Assembly (NCBI GenBank): GCA_030603485.1
Contig: JAUVXS010000021.1
Location: forward strand, 1-15,829
Length of the DNA: 15,829 bases
Source of the DNA: Dehalococcoidia bacterium
GTDB lineage: Bacteria > Chloroflexota > Dehalococcoidia > GIF9 > AB-539-J10
Reading direction: 5' to 3'
The position numbers were made by a program, and so were the translations under genes. The notes beneath the pieces are model-generated. The model ran no database searches. It saw only the letters and a program-made list of their open reading frames with translations, and was not told where the DNA came from. Of this stretch, positions 1 to 6,435 are shown piece after piece. The number at the start of each line of letters is the position of its first letter. The first letter of the stretch is position 1.

Positions 1-392
1 CCCGACAGGACTTTCGTTAGGGCGGTTGATAAACAGGTCCCTTATCTCATATCCCTGACCGTCGAAACTACCAGTAAATGATGAAAGAGACCAAGTTCCA
101 ATCGGCTGCCAGCCCTTTCCCTGATTGGCTGTCGGGCTCGCCATCTCTGTATAACCGGCGGTGGTGGAATCGAGTCGTTCATCAGAAGGTAGTTGTCACC
201 CAGGTTGTTCCTGATGGCATCCAAAGCATACCAATCCCGTATTTCCACCTCAACAGAAGGACCAGGACCAGGACCAGGGCCGTCACCACGGCCTACCATC
301 ACTGCAACTATGACTATCGCGGCTACCACAATCAAAATGATGCCAACTATTTTTATGTTACGGTGCCTGCTAGAACCAAGTATTTTCTTCAT
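1..392 (-). pseudogene. Membrane-anchored GLUG-type surface protein, frameshifted and cut by the window edge
   Basis: The start ATG (390-392) has a strong Shine-Dalgarno, GGAGGTG, at 397-403. The product begins with a basic stretch, one hydrophobic membrane segment (about residues 15-34, KIVGIILIVVAAIVIVAVMV) and a Gly-Pro linker, so it is probably anchored in the membrane and exported. Then comes the sequence EIRDWYALDAIRNNLGDNYL, typical of the start of GLUG-motif surface proteins. After the codons for LLMND the frame goes wrong: the expected LDSTTAGYTEMASP and later GSFDGQGYEIRDLFINR are encoded in the neighbouring frame, entered at 174 and open to base 1. One base, probably one C of a CC pair, is missing near 174-176. 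In the unshifted frame the reading ends at 42 with unrelated residues. The frameshift could be real decay, a programmed or phase-variable site, or a sequencing error. Function beyond a surface or adhesin-like role is unknown. Confidence 0.75.
258..281 (-). repeat. 6-bp tandem repeat coding the Gly-Pro linker
   Basis: Four units of AGGACC on the plus strand, the last one AGGGCC. They encode alternating Gly-Pro on the minus strand, between the membrane segment and the external domain of the surface protein. Such a linker is a rigid spacer, and the short tandem repeat could vary in length without changing frame. Confidence 0.8.
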
Positions 393-466
393 AGTTCACC
401 TCCAGGTTTTGTTACACATATCTACATGTGCTCGGCTGAACATTTTGCCAACCACCGCAACCCTCT

Positions 467-478
467 AGTGCATGCACT
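467..478. repeat. 12-bp perfect palindrome AGTGCATGCACT
   Basis: A perfect 12-bp palindrome in the 274-base stretch (393-666) between the surface protein start and the zinc-protein operon end. It lies about 75 bases upstream of the surface protein's ATG and could be an operator. No convincing sigma-A promoter was found beside it, and nothing else in 393-666 looks like a gene. Confidence 0.3.
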
Positions 479-666
479 TGCCCACCACCCTCACATTAGC
501 TTTATACAACTATATCACTGACGAAAAAGCCGTCAATTCGCCTCTGATTGTTTATCAACCGAAATAGCGAACCTTTTAACTTAATTGGAGGGGTATTCTG
601 GGACATAATACCTGATTTGTAGTAGGTCTAATTGGCATGGTGTCCCTGGAATTATGGAAGGGTCAG

Positions 667-786
667 CTAGTCTTTGTGAGCCTGTCCTACGTGCTTCCGC
701 CAGCATTTCTCATGCACATAAACAGCACACTTAGCACAGTAATAAATATGGGCTCTGGCTTCTTTGCCACAGACATGATACTTCAT
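667..786 (-). CDS. Small zinc-finger protein, 39 aa
   Basis: This short gene reads MKYHVCGKEARAH, then IYYCAKCAVYVHEKC, then WRKHVGQAHKD and a TAG stop. Its ATG (784-786) overlaps the stop of the FmdB-like gene in an ATGA arrangement, and GGAGGT lies 8 bases before the start, so translation is probably coupled. Likely metal ligands are C6, C17, C20, H25, C28, H32 and H37. The order and spacing match the N-terminal domain of the 118-aa protein at the head of the same operon (C3, C6, C19, C21, H26, C29, H33, H38), including the shared C-W-x-x-H-V-x-x-A-H ending. The first cysteine of that domain is Tyr here, with His next to it. It is probably a stand-alone zinc-binding module, a paralogue of the first gene. 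Function is unknown. Binding to protein or nucleic acid is possible but not shown. Confidence 0.72.
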   Translation of the reverse strand: MKYHVCGKEARAHIYYCAKCAVYVHEKCWRKHVGQAHKD

Positions 787-1025
787 GAATCGCTACCTCC
801 ATTGTCTTTTTGCACTGACCCTTCAGGATTAGCTCCTTTTCCTCTTTCCCCCCTGGAGTCCGTTACGTAAAAGCCTGGTCCTTTAAAAAGGATGGGGACT
901 GGAAGGAAAAGGCGACGGGCAATCCCGTGACAGGTAGGGCAATCAGCTAGCGGCTTATCATGAAAGCTCTGCTTAAGCTCAAATTGCAGTTTACAATTCA
1001 GGCATCGATATTGATAAGTAGGCAT
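783..1025 (-). CDS. FmdB-family zinc ribbon protein
   Basis: This 80-aa protein starts MPTYQYRCLNC and has two CxxC knuckles, C8/C11 and C29/C32, which form a zinc ribbon. It then has the family's usual GPGFYVTDSR segment and a Gly/Ser-rich polar tail ending GGSDS. This is the architecture of the FmdB family of putative regulatory proteins, named after a gene beside formamidase in Methylophilus. The biochemical role in most bacteria is unknown. AAAGGAG lies 7 bases before the ATG. It is the middle gene of the zinc-protein operon, 29 bases after the 118-aa gene and overlapping the 39-aa gene by four bases. Regulation is probably through the CIRCE element upstream of the first gene. Confidence 0.88.
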   Translation of the reverse strand: MPTYQYRCLNCKLQFELKQSFHDKPLADCPTCHGIARRLFLPVPILFKGPGFYVTDSRGERGKGANPEGSVQKDNGGSDS

Positions 1026-1054
1026 TAATATTCTCCTTTATTCTAAAAGAGGTG

Positions 1055-1411
1055 TTATTTGTTCTTCTGAGTTTGGTTCCCCTGAGGCCTGCTCTTCTTA
1101 GGCCTGCTCTTCTTAGGCCTGCTCCTCTGGGCCTGCTCCTCTGGGGCCTGCTCCTCTGAGGCCTGTTCCTCTGGGGCCTGCTCCTCTGAGGCCTGTTCCT
1201 CTGGGGCCTGCTCCTCTGAGATTTGCTCCTCTATGGTACTCTCCCTTGCTCTAAATTCATCATCCAAATTGACGCTACCTATCTCAAAGTGTGGTTGATG
1301 AGCTCGAAATACATGCTCATCCCAACAGTAGGCGTGCACAAAAGCACCACAAGAACAATGGAAGACAACCCTGTCAAAAAGCAGCGGATTCCCGCATACA
1401 GTGCAATTCAT
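1055..1411 (-). CDS. Zinc-finger protein with acidic EEQA(P/S) repeats and a basic tail
   Basis: 118 aa. Residues 1-38 form a compact cysteine/histidine domain (C3, C6, C19, C21, H26, C29, H33, H38) resembling a cross-brace or B-box-like zinc finger. A linker follows, then about six pentapeptide repeats (EEQAP alternating with EEQAS), then a very basic tail (RSRPKKSRPKKSRPQGN). The tail is the same DNA repeat read in another frame after a 14-bp unit. In the repeat's own frame a TAA at 1113-1115 would have ended the protein just after the acidic repeats. The start is well supported: AGGAGGT (1418-1424) is 6 bases before the ATG. It heads a minus-strand operon with an FmdB-like and a 39-aa zinc protein, behind a sigma-A promoter and a CIRCE operator, so HrcA heat-shock control is expected. 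No named family was recognised. Confidence 0.82.
   Translation of the reverse strand: MNCTVCGNPLLFDRVVFHCSCGAFVHAYCWDEHVFRAHQPHFEIGSVNLDDEFRARESTIEEQISEEQAPEEQASEEQAPEEQASEEQAPEEQAQRSRPKKSRPKKSRPQGNQTQKNK
1086..1234 (-). repeat. 15-bp minisatellite with one 14-bp unit
   Basis: On the plus strand the unit is GGCCTGCTCCTCTGN. Units lie at 1086, 1101, 1116, 1130, 1145, 1160, 1175, 1190 and 1205, with a degenerate one at 1220-1234. All are 15 bp except 1116-1129, which is 14 bp. The 15-bp units keep the frame for EEQAP/EEQAS. The 14-bp unit shifts it, so the distal units (which carry CTT and TTA variants) are read as RSRPKK instead of running into a TAA. Confidence 0.9.
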
Positions 1412-1428
1412 CTACTTACCTCCTGTAA

Positions 1429-1455
1429 TTAGCACTCTTAACACTAAAGTGCTAA
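1429..1455 (-). promoter_or_regulatory. CIRCE element (HrcA operator)
   Basis: The plus strand reads TTAGCACTC, nine bases, AAGTGCTAA. The published CIRCE consensus is TTAGCACTC-N9-GAGTGCTAA, so 17 of 18 arm bases match and the spacer is exact. It lies directly downstream of the -10 box of the minus-strand promoter and five bases before the Shine-Dalgarno of the zinc-finger gene, the usual place for HrcA repression. It is more than 110 bases from the plus-strand promoter of the polyprenyl synthase operon, so it most likely controls only the zinc-protein operon. Confidence 0.9.
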
Positions 1456-1483
1456 TTATAGCGCGCTGATAGAGTTTCATCAA
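1455..1483 (-). promoter_or_regulatory. Sigma-A promoter of the zinc-protein operon
   Basis: On the minus strand, -35 TTGATG (1483-1478), a 17-base spacer and -10 TATAAT (1460-1455). The -10 touches the CIRCE element, so the predicted transcript starts within the operator. Confidence 0.8.
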
Positions 1484-1571
1484 GCTTTTTGTTGGTAGTT
1501 GTCCTGTAAATTATCGCTGTCTTTGGCCCTTTCTATAAAGACTCTGACAGCAGGGGACAGATTCCAGCTAG

Positions 1572-1601
1572 TTGACAATCTATTTTCTCAGCCGTTAATA
1601 T
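1572..1601 (+). promoter_or_regulatory. Probable promoter of the seven-gene operon
   Basis: A perfect -35 TTGACA (1572-1577), an 18-base spacer and a weaker -10 TAATAT (1596-1601). The predicted transcript start is near 1607-1609, only about five bases before the ATG at 1614. Confidence 0.55.
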
Positions 1602-1613
1602 GGACTTATTTCT

Positions 1614-2648
1614 ATGGGCATAAAATATAGCTTGCCTGAGTCCTTCACTTCTTATCGCGATACAGTTCGAATTGAATTAAAGAAGGTTATCGATAGTTAT
1701 CCTTCGGTTGTTTGTAATATGCTACGATATCATATGGGCTGGCAGGATGAGCATGGACATCCTTGTTGCAGAGAATCGGGCAAATTTATTCGCTCTACCC
1801 TTTGCCTTCTCAGTTGTCAAGCGGTGGGGGGTGACACGTCGCAGGTAATACCCGCCGCAGCAGCCGTCGAGCTCATCCACAATTTTTCTTTGATCCATGA
1901 TGATATAGAAGATGCTAGCTATGAGCGTCATCACCGGCCAACTATATGGAAATTATGGGGCCAGTCTCAAGCAATAAACGCCGGCGATACCATGTTCACT
2001 CTAGCTTATTTGGCGTTACTTAAACTAAAAGAGCAGGGAATAGGTGATGCAAAGATTGCTGGTTCTACTAAGATGTTGAGCCTGGCTTGTTTGGAGCTTT
2101 GTGAGGGACAATACTTAGACATGGAATATGAGAGCCGTCTCGACACTACCATCGAGGATTACCTTGACATGGCAGCCAAAAAAACAGCAGCCTTGCTTGC
2201 CGTAGCGACTTCTTTGGGAGCATACCTGGGCGGCGAAGATAGTAAATTGGTGGATTCTTTTCACCTGTTCGGCAAAGAATTAGGCATAGCCTATCAGATT
2301 TGTGATGACATATTGGGAATTTGGGGAATGGAGGAAAGCACTGGTAAATCTGTTGGCGATATCTCTCAGAGAAAAAAAACGCTGCCCGTAGTTTACGGAC
2401 TACAAAATAGTGAAGGTGAGGCAAGAAAGAGACTAGAGAAGCTTTACTCTCAAAAATCTATTAAGGGCGAAGATATAGATGAGGTTATAAAGATTCTGGA
2501 CCAACTAAGTGCCAGGGATTTTGCTGAGAATCTGGCTGAGCAGTATTATTACAAAGCTTTGGCACAACTCGAGGCTACCCGACTTGACTTATCCAGGCAA
2601 GCTCCGCTTAAAGAGACAGCTTGTTTTCTGTTGAAGCGTGACTTCTAG
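1614..2648 (+). CDS. Polyprenyl (geranylgeranyl-type) diphosphate synthase
   Basis: 344 aa, a trans-prenyltransferase of the IspA/IspB/GGPPS superfamily. It condenses isopentenyl diphosphate with an allylic diphosphate to make isoprenoid chains for lipids or quinones. Visible motifs are the substrate-binding GKFIR (56-60), the first Asp-rich motif DDIED (96-100) followed by an Arg/His-rich segment and RPT, the GQYLDMEYE region (165-173), and the second Asp-rich motif DDILG (231-235) with the following IWG. The second motif ends in Gly rather than Asp, as in several GGPP-synthase-like proteins. Chain length cannot be read from this. A stop at 1596-1598 is in frame, so the ATG at 1614 is the only plausible start. 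It has no Shine-Dalgarno, and the predicted transcript start is about five bases away, so the mRNA may be nearly leaderless. It is the first gene of a seven-gene run, 8 bases before pgk. Confidence 0.9.
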   Translation: MGIKYSLPESFTSYRDTVRIELKKVIDSYPSVVCNMLRYHMGWQDEHGHPCCRESGKFIRSTLCLLSCQAVGGDTSQVIPAAAAVELIHNFSLIHDDIEDASYERHHRPTIWKLWGQSQAINAGDTMFTLAYLALLKLKEQGIGDAKIAGSTKMLSLACLELCEGQYLDMEYESRLDTTIEDYLDMAAKKTAALLAVATSLGAYLGGEDSKLVDSFHLFGKELGIAYQICDDILGIWGMEESTGKSVGDISQRKKTLPVVYGLQNSEGEARKRLEKLYSQKSIKGEDIDEVIKILDQLSARDFAENLAEQYYYKALAQLEATRLDLSRQAPLKETACFLLKRDF

Positions 2649-2656
2649 GAGGGAAA

Positions 2657-3847
2657 ATGCCGAAACAAACCGTTGAAGATATAGAGGTTAAAGGCAAGAG
2701 AGTTCTAGTCAGAGTCGATTTTAATGTTCCACTAACCGCAAACACTGGCGCCATTAGGGACGATAGCCGCATCCGAGCTTCGCTTCCTACTATCAAATAT
2801 CTCGTTGACCATAAAGCTAAGATAATCATATGCTCTCATTTAGGACGCCCTGAAGGCAAAGTGGTTGAAAATTTGCGTATGAGGCCAATAGCGCAGAGGT
2901 TGTCACAGCTTATAGACTTGTCTGTTGACACGGCATCCGATTGTATAGGTAAGGAAGTAGAAAGCAAAGTAGAAACACTCAGAGAAGGTGATATTTTGAT
3001 TTTGGAAAATTTGCGCTTTCATCCCGAAGAGGAAGAAAACAATGCTGACTTTGCTAGGAAGCTAGCCAGGCTAGCTGATATTTATGTTAATGATGCCTTC
3101 GGCACTGCCCACCGGGCTCACGCCTCCACGGTAGGTGTAGTTAAATACTTGCCCGCGGTGGCTGGCTTTCTAATGAAAAAAGAGCTGGAGATTATGGAGA
3201 AGTTCTTGCATTTTCCAGAGCGACCCCTGGCCTGCCTTATAGGTGGTGCTAAGGTGAGCGATAAGATAGAGCTATTGCAAAATATGCTAAAAAGGGTTGA
3301 CATGTTGCTGGTTGGTGGCGGCATGGCCGCCACTTTCTTTAAGACACAAGGATATGAGGTAGGGAATTCTCTAATAGAGGACGATAAGTTAAGCCTGGCC
3401 AAGGAATTGTTACAGGAAGCCGAGGAGTGGAAGGTGCCGTTTTTACTCCCCATTGATGCAGTTGTGGTGAAAGAAATCAAAGCCGGGGCCTCGACTAGAG
3501 TAGTACCCACGACTAGTATACCATCGGGCAGCCATATCGTAGATATTGGCCCTCAATCACTTGAGCTTTTTTATGGTGAACTAAGAAAATGTCGTACCAT
3601 CATGTGGAATGGCCCTATGGGGATCTATGAAATACCTCAATTTGCCCAAGGAACCAGGTCTATAGCCAGTTTTCTATCTACCCTCAGTGCCACTACTGTT
3701 ATTGGCGGTGGCTCTTCTGCTGAAGTAGTTCAAGAAATGAGATTAACTGATAAGATGACCCATGTCTCCACAGGAGGTGGTGCCAGCTTGAGGTTTTTGG
3801 AGGTCCTTACCTTGCCTGGCGTGGATGTCTTGTTAGATAAGAAATAA
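2657..3847 (+). CDS. pgk: Phosphoglycerate kinase
   Basis: 396 aa, the normal length for a bacterial PGK. It transfers phosphate between 1,3-bisphosphoglycerate and ADP in cytosolic glycolysis/gluconeogenesis. N-domain motifs are RVDFNVP (19-25), SHLGRP (60-65), LENLRFHPEEE (116-126) and NDAFGTAHRAHAS (145-157). C-domain motifs are GGAKVSDK (196-203), WNGPMG (317-322), GGGSSAEVV (350-358) and STGGGASLRF (371-380). The nucleotide-binding loop normally reads GGGDT or GGGDS. Here the Asp is Ser, which may be a lineage variant. AGGAGGG sits just before the ATG, 8 bases after the preceding stop. tpiA follows after 14 bases, a common glycolytic pair. Confidence 0.97.
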   Translation: MPKQTVEDIEVKGKRVLVRVDFNVPLTANTGAIRDDSRIRASLPTIKYLVDHKAKIIICSHLGRPEGKVVENLRMRPIAQRLSQLIDLSVDTASDCIGKEVESKVETLREGDILILENLRFHPEEEENNADFARKLARLADIYVNDAFGTAHRAHASTVGVVKYLPAVAGFLMKKELEIMEKFLHFPERPLACLIGGAKVSDKIELLQNMLKRVDMLLVGGGMAATFFKTQGYEVGNSLIEDDKLSLAKELLQEAEEWKVPFLLPIDAVVVKEIKAGASTRVVPTTSIPSGSHIVDIGPQSLELFYGELRKCRTIMWNGPMGIYEIPQFAQGTRSIASFLSTLSATTVIGGGSSAEVVQEMRLTDKMTHVSTGGGASLRFLEVLTLPGVDVLLDKK

Positions 3848-3861
3848 TAGGAGGCTGCGAA

Positions 3862-4629
3862 ATGCGAATACCCTTTGTTTCTGGCAACTGGAAAATGAAT
3901 ACCATGGTGACTGAAGCTGAGAAGCTTATTCTCGAGATGCTAGATGGACTGGACAGGATAGAAGGAGTGGAAAAGGTACTTTGTCCGCCATTCGTGTCTT
4001 TAGTTGCCGTAAACATGATGCTCCGGGATTCGTCTATCAAGCTCGGTGCTCAAAATATGTATTTCGAGACTAAAGGAGCGTACACCGGTGAGGTGTCCCC
4101 GCTGATGCTTAGCGAGTTATGCGAATTTGTCATACTGGGACATTCTGAACGGAGATGGTATTTTGGGGAAACTGACGAAATAGTCAACAAGAAGGTAAAG
4201 GCGGCTCTGTCAAACAAGCTTAAGCCCATCTTGTGTGTCGGAGAGAGGCTTGCCGAGAACGAAGCTGGCAAGACAAAAGAGGTAGTTAATAGGCAAGTGA
4301 CGACAGCTCTGGATAGAGTAGATTCCGTCTCCGATCTAGTGATTGCCTACGAGCCGGTTTGGGCTATTGGTACGGGTAAGGCGGCAAGCGGCGAGCAGGC
4401 AGCAGCTACTATCCAGTTTATTCGTGATGTTCTGGCTAAGCTATGGGATAAAAGTATAGCTCAGGATTTACGCATCCTTTATGGTGGCAGTGTTACCAGT
4501 GCTAACATCGCTGAGTTTATTTCCCATCCAGAAATCGATGGTGCCCTGGTTGGCGGAGCCAGCCTCAAAGCTGAAGAGTTCGTGAGTATTGTTGAGCAAA
4601 CAGCTAAAATCAAGGGAAGAATAAGGTAG
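3862..4629 (+). CDS. tpiA: Triosephosphate isomerase
   Basis: 255 aa TIM barrel, full length. It interconverts dihydroxyacetone phosphate and glyceraldehyde 3-phosphate. Catalytic residues are all present: Asn9 and Lys11 in GNWKMN (8-13), His94 in LGHSERR (92-98) and Glu164 in AYEPVW (162-167). The flexible phosphate loop WAIGTGKAA (167-175) and the C-terminal YGGSV and GALVGGASL loops are also present. AGGAGG lies 7 bases before the ATG. It stands between pgk and miaA in the same operon. Confidence 0.97.
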   Translation: MRIPFVSGNWKMNTMVTEAEKLILEMLDGLDRIEGVEKVLCPPFVSLVAVNMMLRDSSIKLGAQNMYFETKGAYTGEVSPLMLSELCEFVILGHSERRWYFGETDEIVNKKVKAALSNKLKPILCVGERLAENEAGKTKEVVNRQVTTALDRVDSVSDLVIAYEPVWAIGTGKAASGEQAAATIQFIRDVLAKLWDKSIAQDLRILYGGSVTSANIAEFISHPEIDGALVGGASLKAEEFVSIVEQTAKIKGRIR

Positions 4630-4639
4630 TCAGTAGCCA

Positions 4640-5566
4640 ATGATTGCCATCGTTGGTCCCACCGCCGTAGGGAAAAGCGAGCTTGCCCTGCACCTTGCTC
4701 ATTATTTTCCCGTAGAGATAATAAGCGCCGATAGCCGCCAGGTCTATCGGTATATGGATATCGGCACTAATAAGTTGAGCTCGGCCGAGAGAGCATCGGT
4801 CCCTCACTATGTCATCGATGTAGTCGAGCCTGACGAAGATTTTAACCTGGCAATGTATCACCAACTAGCCATTGAGGCACTGAAAGCCATTCAGCAAAAA
4901 GGCAAATTGCCCTTACTGGTTGGTGGCAGTGGCCTTTATGTGTGGTCGTTGATGGAGGGGTGGAAAATACCACAGGTGCCACCTGACCAACAGTTAAGAC
5001 GCAGGTTAGAAATTAGAGCAGAGCAAGACGGTAGCCACAGCCTTTATCAGGAATTGCAGGATATTGATCCTGTAGCAGCGGCAAAAATCAATCCTGGTAA
5101 TACTCGCCGCCTTATAAGAGCCCTGGAAATCTATCATGCCACGGGGCAGCCTCCTTCTCAATTGCAGCGTAAAGAGGCGCCGGATTTCCCCACCCTGGTT
5201 ATCGGTTTAACCCAGGAAAGGTGCGAGCTATATAGAAAGATTGATCGGCGTGTTGATAGAATGATACAAAGCGGATTGGTAGGAGAAGTGGAACAGTTAT
5301 TGAAAAAAGGTTATAGCTATTCTTTGCCTTCTATGTCGGGCATAGGTTACAAGGAGATAGGTCAGTTTTTTCGAGGCGAGATGACTTTGCCCGAGGCTAT
5401 TGATAAAATAAAATATGAAACCCATCGCTTGGCTCGCCATCAGTATGCCTGGTTTCGCCTTGGCGACAACAGAATTCACTGGTTTGTTACTAGCGAGGCA
5501 AAAGCCAAAGCCAGTATTGTCGACCTGAAAAGAGTGAAAGGTCTCATTGAAGGCTTCATATCATGA
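4640..5566 (+). CDS. miaA: tRNA dimethylallyltransferase
   Basis: 308 aa, normal MiaA length. It attaches a dimethylallyl group to N6 of A37 in tRNAs that read codons starting with U. The P-loop GPTAVGKS is at 6-13, the DSRQVYR segment with the conserved Asp at 31-37, then DVVEPDEDFNL, LLVGGSGLYV and the C-terminal SGIGYKEIGQF and ETHRLARHQYAWFR. Its substrate, DMAPP, is also the allylic primer class used by the prenyl synthase at the head of the operon. The start ATG is 10 bases after tpiA and has only a weak, distant AAGG as ribosome site. Its stop overlaps the dapF start as ATGA. Confidence 0.96.
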   Translation: MIAIVGPTAVGKSELALHLAHYFPVEIISADSRQVYRYMDIGTNKLSSAERASVPHYVIDVVEPDEDFNLAMYHQLAIEALKAIQQKGKLPLLVGGSGLYVWSLMEGWKIPQVPPDQQLRRRLEIRAEQDGSHSLYQELQDIDPVAAAKINPGNTRRLIRALEIYHATGQPPSQLQRKEAPDFPTLVIGLTQERCELYRKIDRRVDRMIQSGLVGEVEQLLKKGYSYSLPSMSGIGYKEIGQFFRGEMTLPEAIDKIKYETHRLARHQYAWFRLGDNRIHWFVTSEAKAKASIVDLKRVKGLIEGFIS

Positions 5567-6435
5567 AATTCTCCAAATTACAGGCTACAGGTAATGACTT
5601 CATTCTGGTTGACGCCAGAACTATGGAAGGGGAGTGGTCAAAGCTGGCCCGAGCTATGTGTGACCGTCGCTTTGGCATAGGAGCTGACGGCTTGATACTG
5701 GTGCAGGATTCGACGAGCGCTGATTTAAAGATGCGTATTTTTAATTCCGACGGTTCTGAGGCAGAGATTTCCGGTAATGGGCTGAGATGTTTTGCCAAGT
5801 ATGTTCTTGAGAAGGGTGTGATTAGCAAAATGTCATTGCGAGCGGAGCAAAGCAATCGGTCTCTGACTGTAGAGACTTTGCCAGGTGTAAGAATGGTTAA
5901 AGCTTATATGTCGGGGAATAAGGTCAACAGAGTCGAGGTAAATATGGGCCTGCCTCAATTCCAACCAAGGCAAATTCCCGTTACAGTTAAAGTTGACATA
6001 ATACCAATATTGGATTATCCTTTAGTGATAAACGGAAAAGAGCTAACTTTGTCTCTTCTATCCATGGGGAATCCCCACGCCGTGAGCTTTTTATCCCGGC
6101 CAATTGCTGATTTTCCTTTAGCTGAGATAGGACCGAAAGTGGAGAGACACTCCATGTTCCCCCAAAGGACTAATTTTGAGGTAGCCAGGGTCTTGAGCAG
6201 GGGGAAGATAGAAGCCAGGGTGTGGGAGCGTGGTGTTGGGGAAACCCTGGCTTGTGGTAGTGGCGTTTGTGCTATAGTTGTAGCCGCTCAGTTATTGGAC
6301 TACGTAGAGCCGCAGGTAGACATAATGCTCCCAGGTGGGACTTTGACCGTATCCTGGGATAGGGTAGGGGAGGTGTTGCTTACCGGTCCAGTGGAGGAAG
6401 TTTTCACTGGCGAATGGCTTGAAGGAAAAAGTTGA
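5563..6435 (+). CDS. dapF: Diaminopimelate epimerase
   Basis: 290 aa. It converts LL- to meso-diaminopimelate, the precursor of lysine and, where present, peptidoglycan. Motifs are ATGNDFILVD (8-17), FGIGADGLI (37-45), MRIFNSDGSEAEISGNGLRC (57-76) with catalytic Cys76, GNPHAV (169-174) and WERGVGETLACGSG (221-234) with catalytic Cys231. It overlaps miaA by four bases (ATGA). The next gene is dapL, whose product is the substrate of DapF, so the pair acts in sequence. Residues 90-101 (MSLRAEQSNRSL), in the loop after Cys76, are encoded by a copy of a dispersed palindromic DNA repeat related to one near 9606. The frame is kept and both catalytic cysteines are intact, so the enzyme is probably active. 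Confidence 0.96.
   Translation: MKFSKLQATGNDFILVDARTMEGEWSKLARAMCDRRFGIGADGLILVQDSTSADLKMRIFNSDGSEAEISGNGLRCFAKYVLEKGVISKMSLRAEQSNRSLTVETLPGVRMVKAYMSGNKVNRVEVNMGLPQFQPRQIPVTVKVDIIPILDYPLVINGKELTLSLLSMGNPHAVSFLSRPIADFPLAEIGPKVERHSMFPQRTNFEVARVLSRGKIEARVWERGVGETLACGSGVCAIVVAAQLLDYVEPQVDIMLPGGTLTVSWDRVGEVLLTGPVEEVFTGEWLEGKS
5831..5862 (+). repeat. Dispersed palindromic repeat inside dapF
   Basis: The segment reads TGTCATTGCGAG, CGGAGCAAAG, CAATCGGTCT, with short inverted arms ATTGC (5835-5839) and GCAAT (5852-5856). The first 12 bases are identical to 9606-9617 in the intergenic element. It resembles the widespread TCATTGCGAG...GAAGCAATC class of bacterial repeats. Here it adds codons without breaking the frame. 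Confidence 0.65.

Noticed and set aside
592..612. Inverted repeat GGTATT, 9-base loop, AATACC as a terminator for the zinc operon
   Set aside because: The stem is short and AT-rich and no T-run follows on the minus strand.
637..870. Plus-strand open frame of 77 codons
   Set aside because: Lies opposite the FmdB-like and 39-aa genes, which have better ribosome sites and clear zinc motifs on the minus strand.
1086..1234. CRISPR array
   Set aside because: The units are contiguous 15-bp tandem repeats without spacers and lie inside a coding frame.
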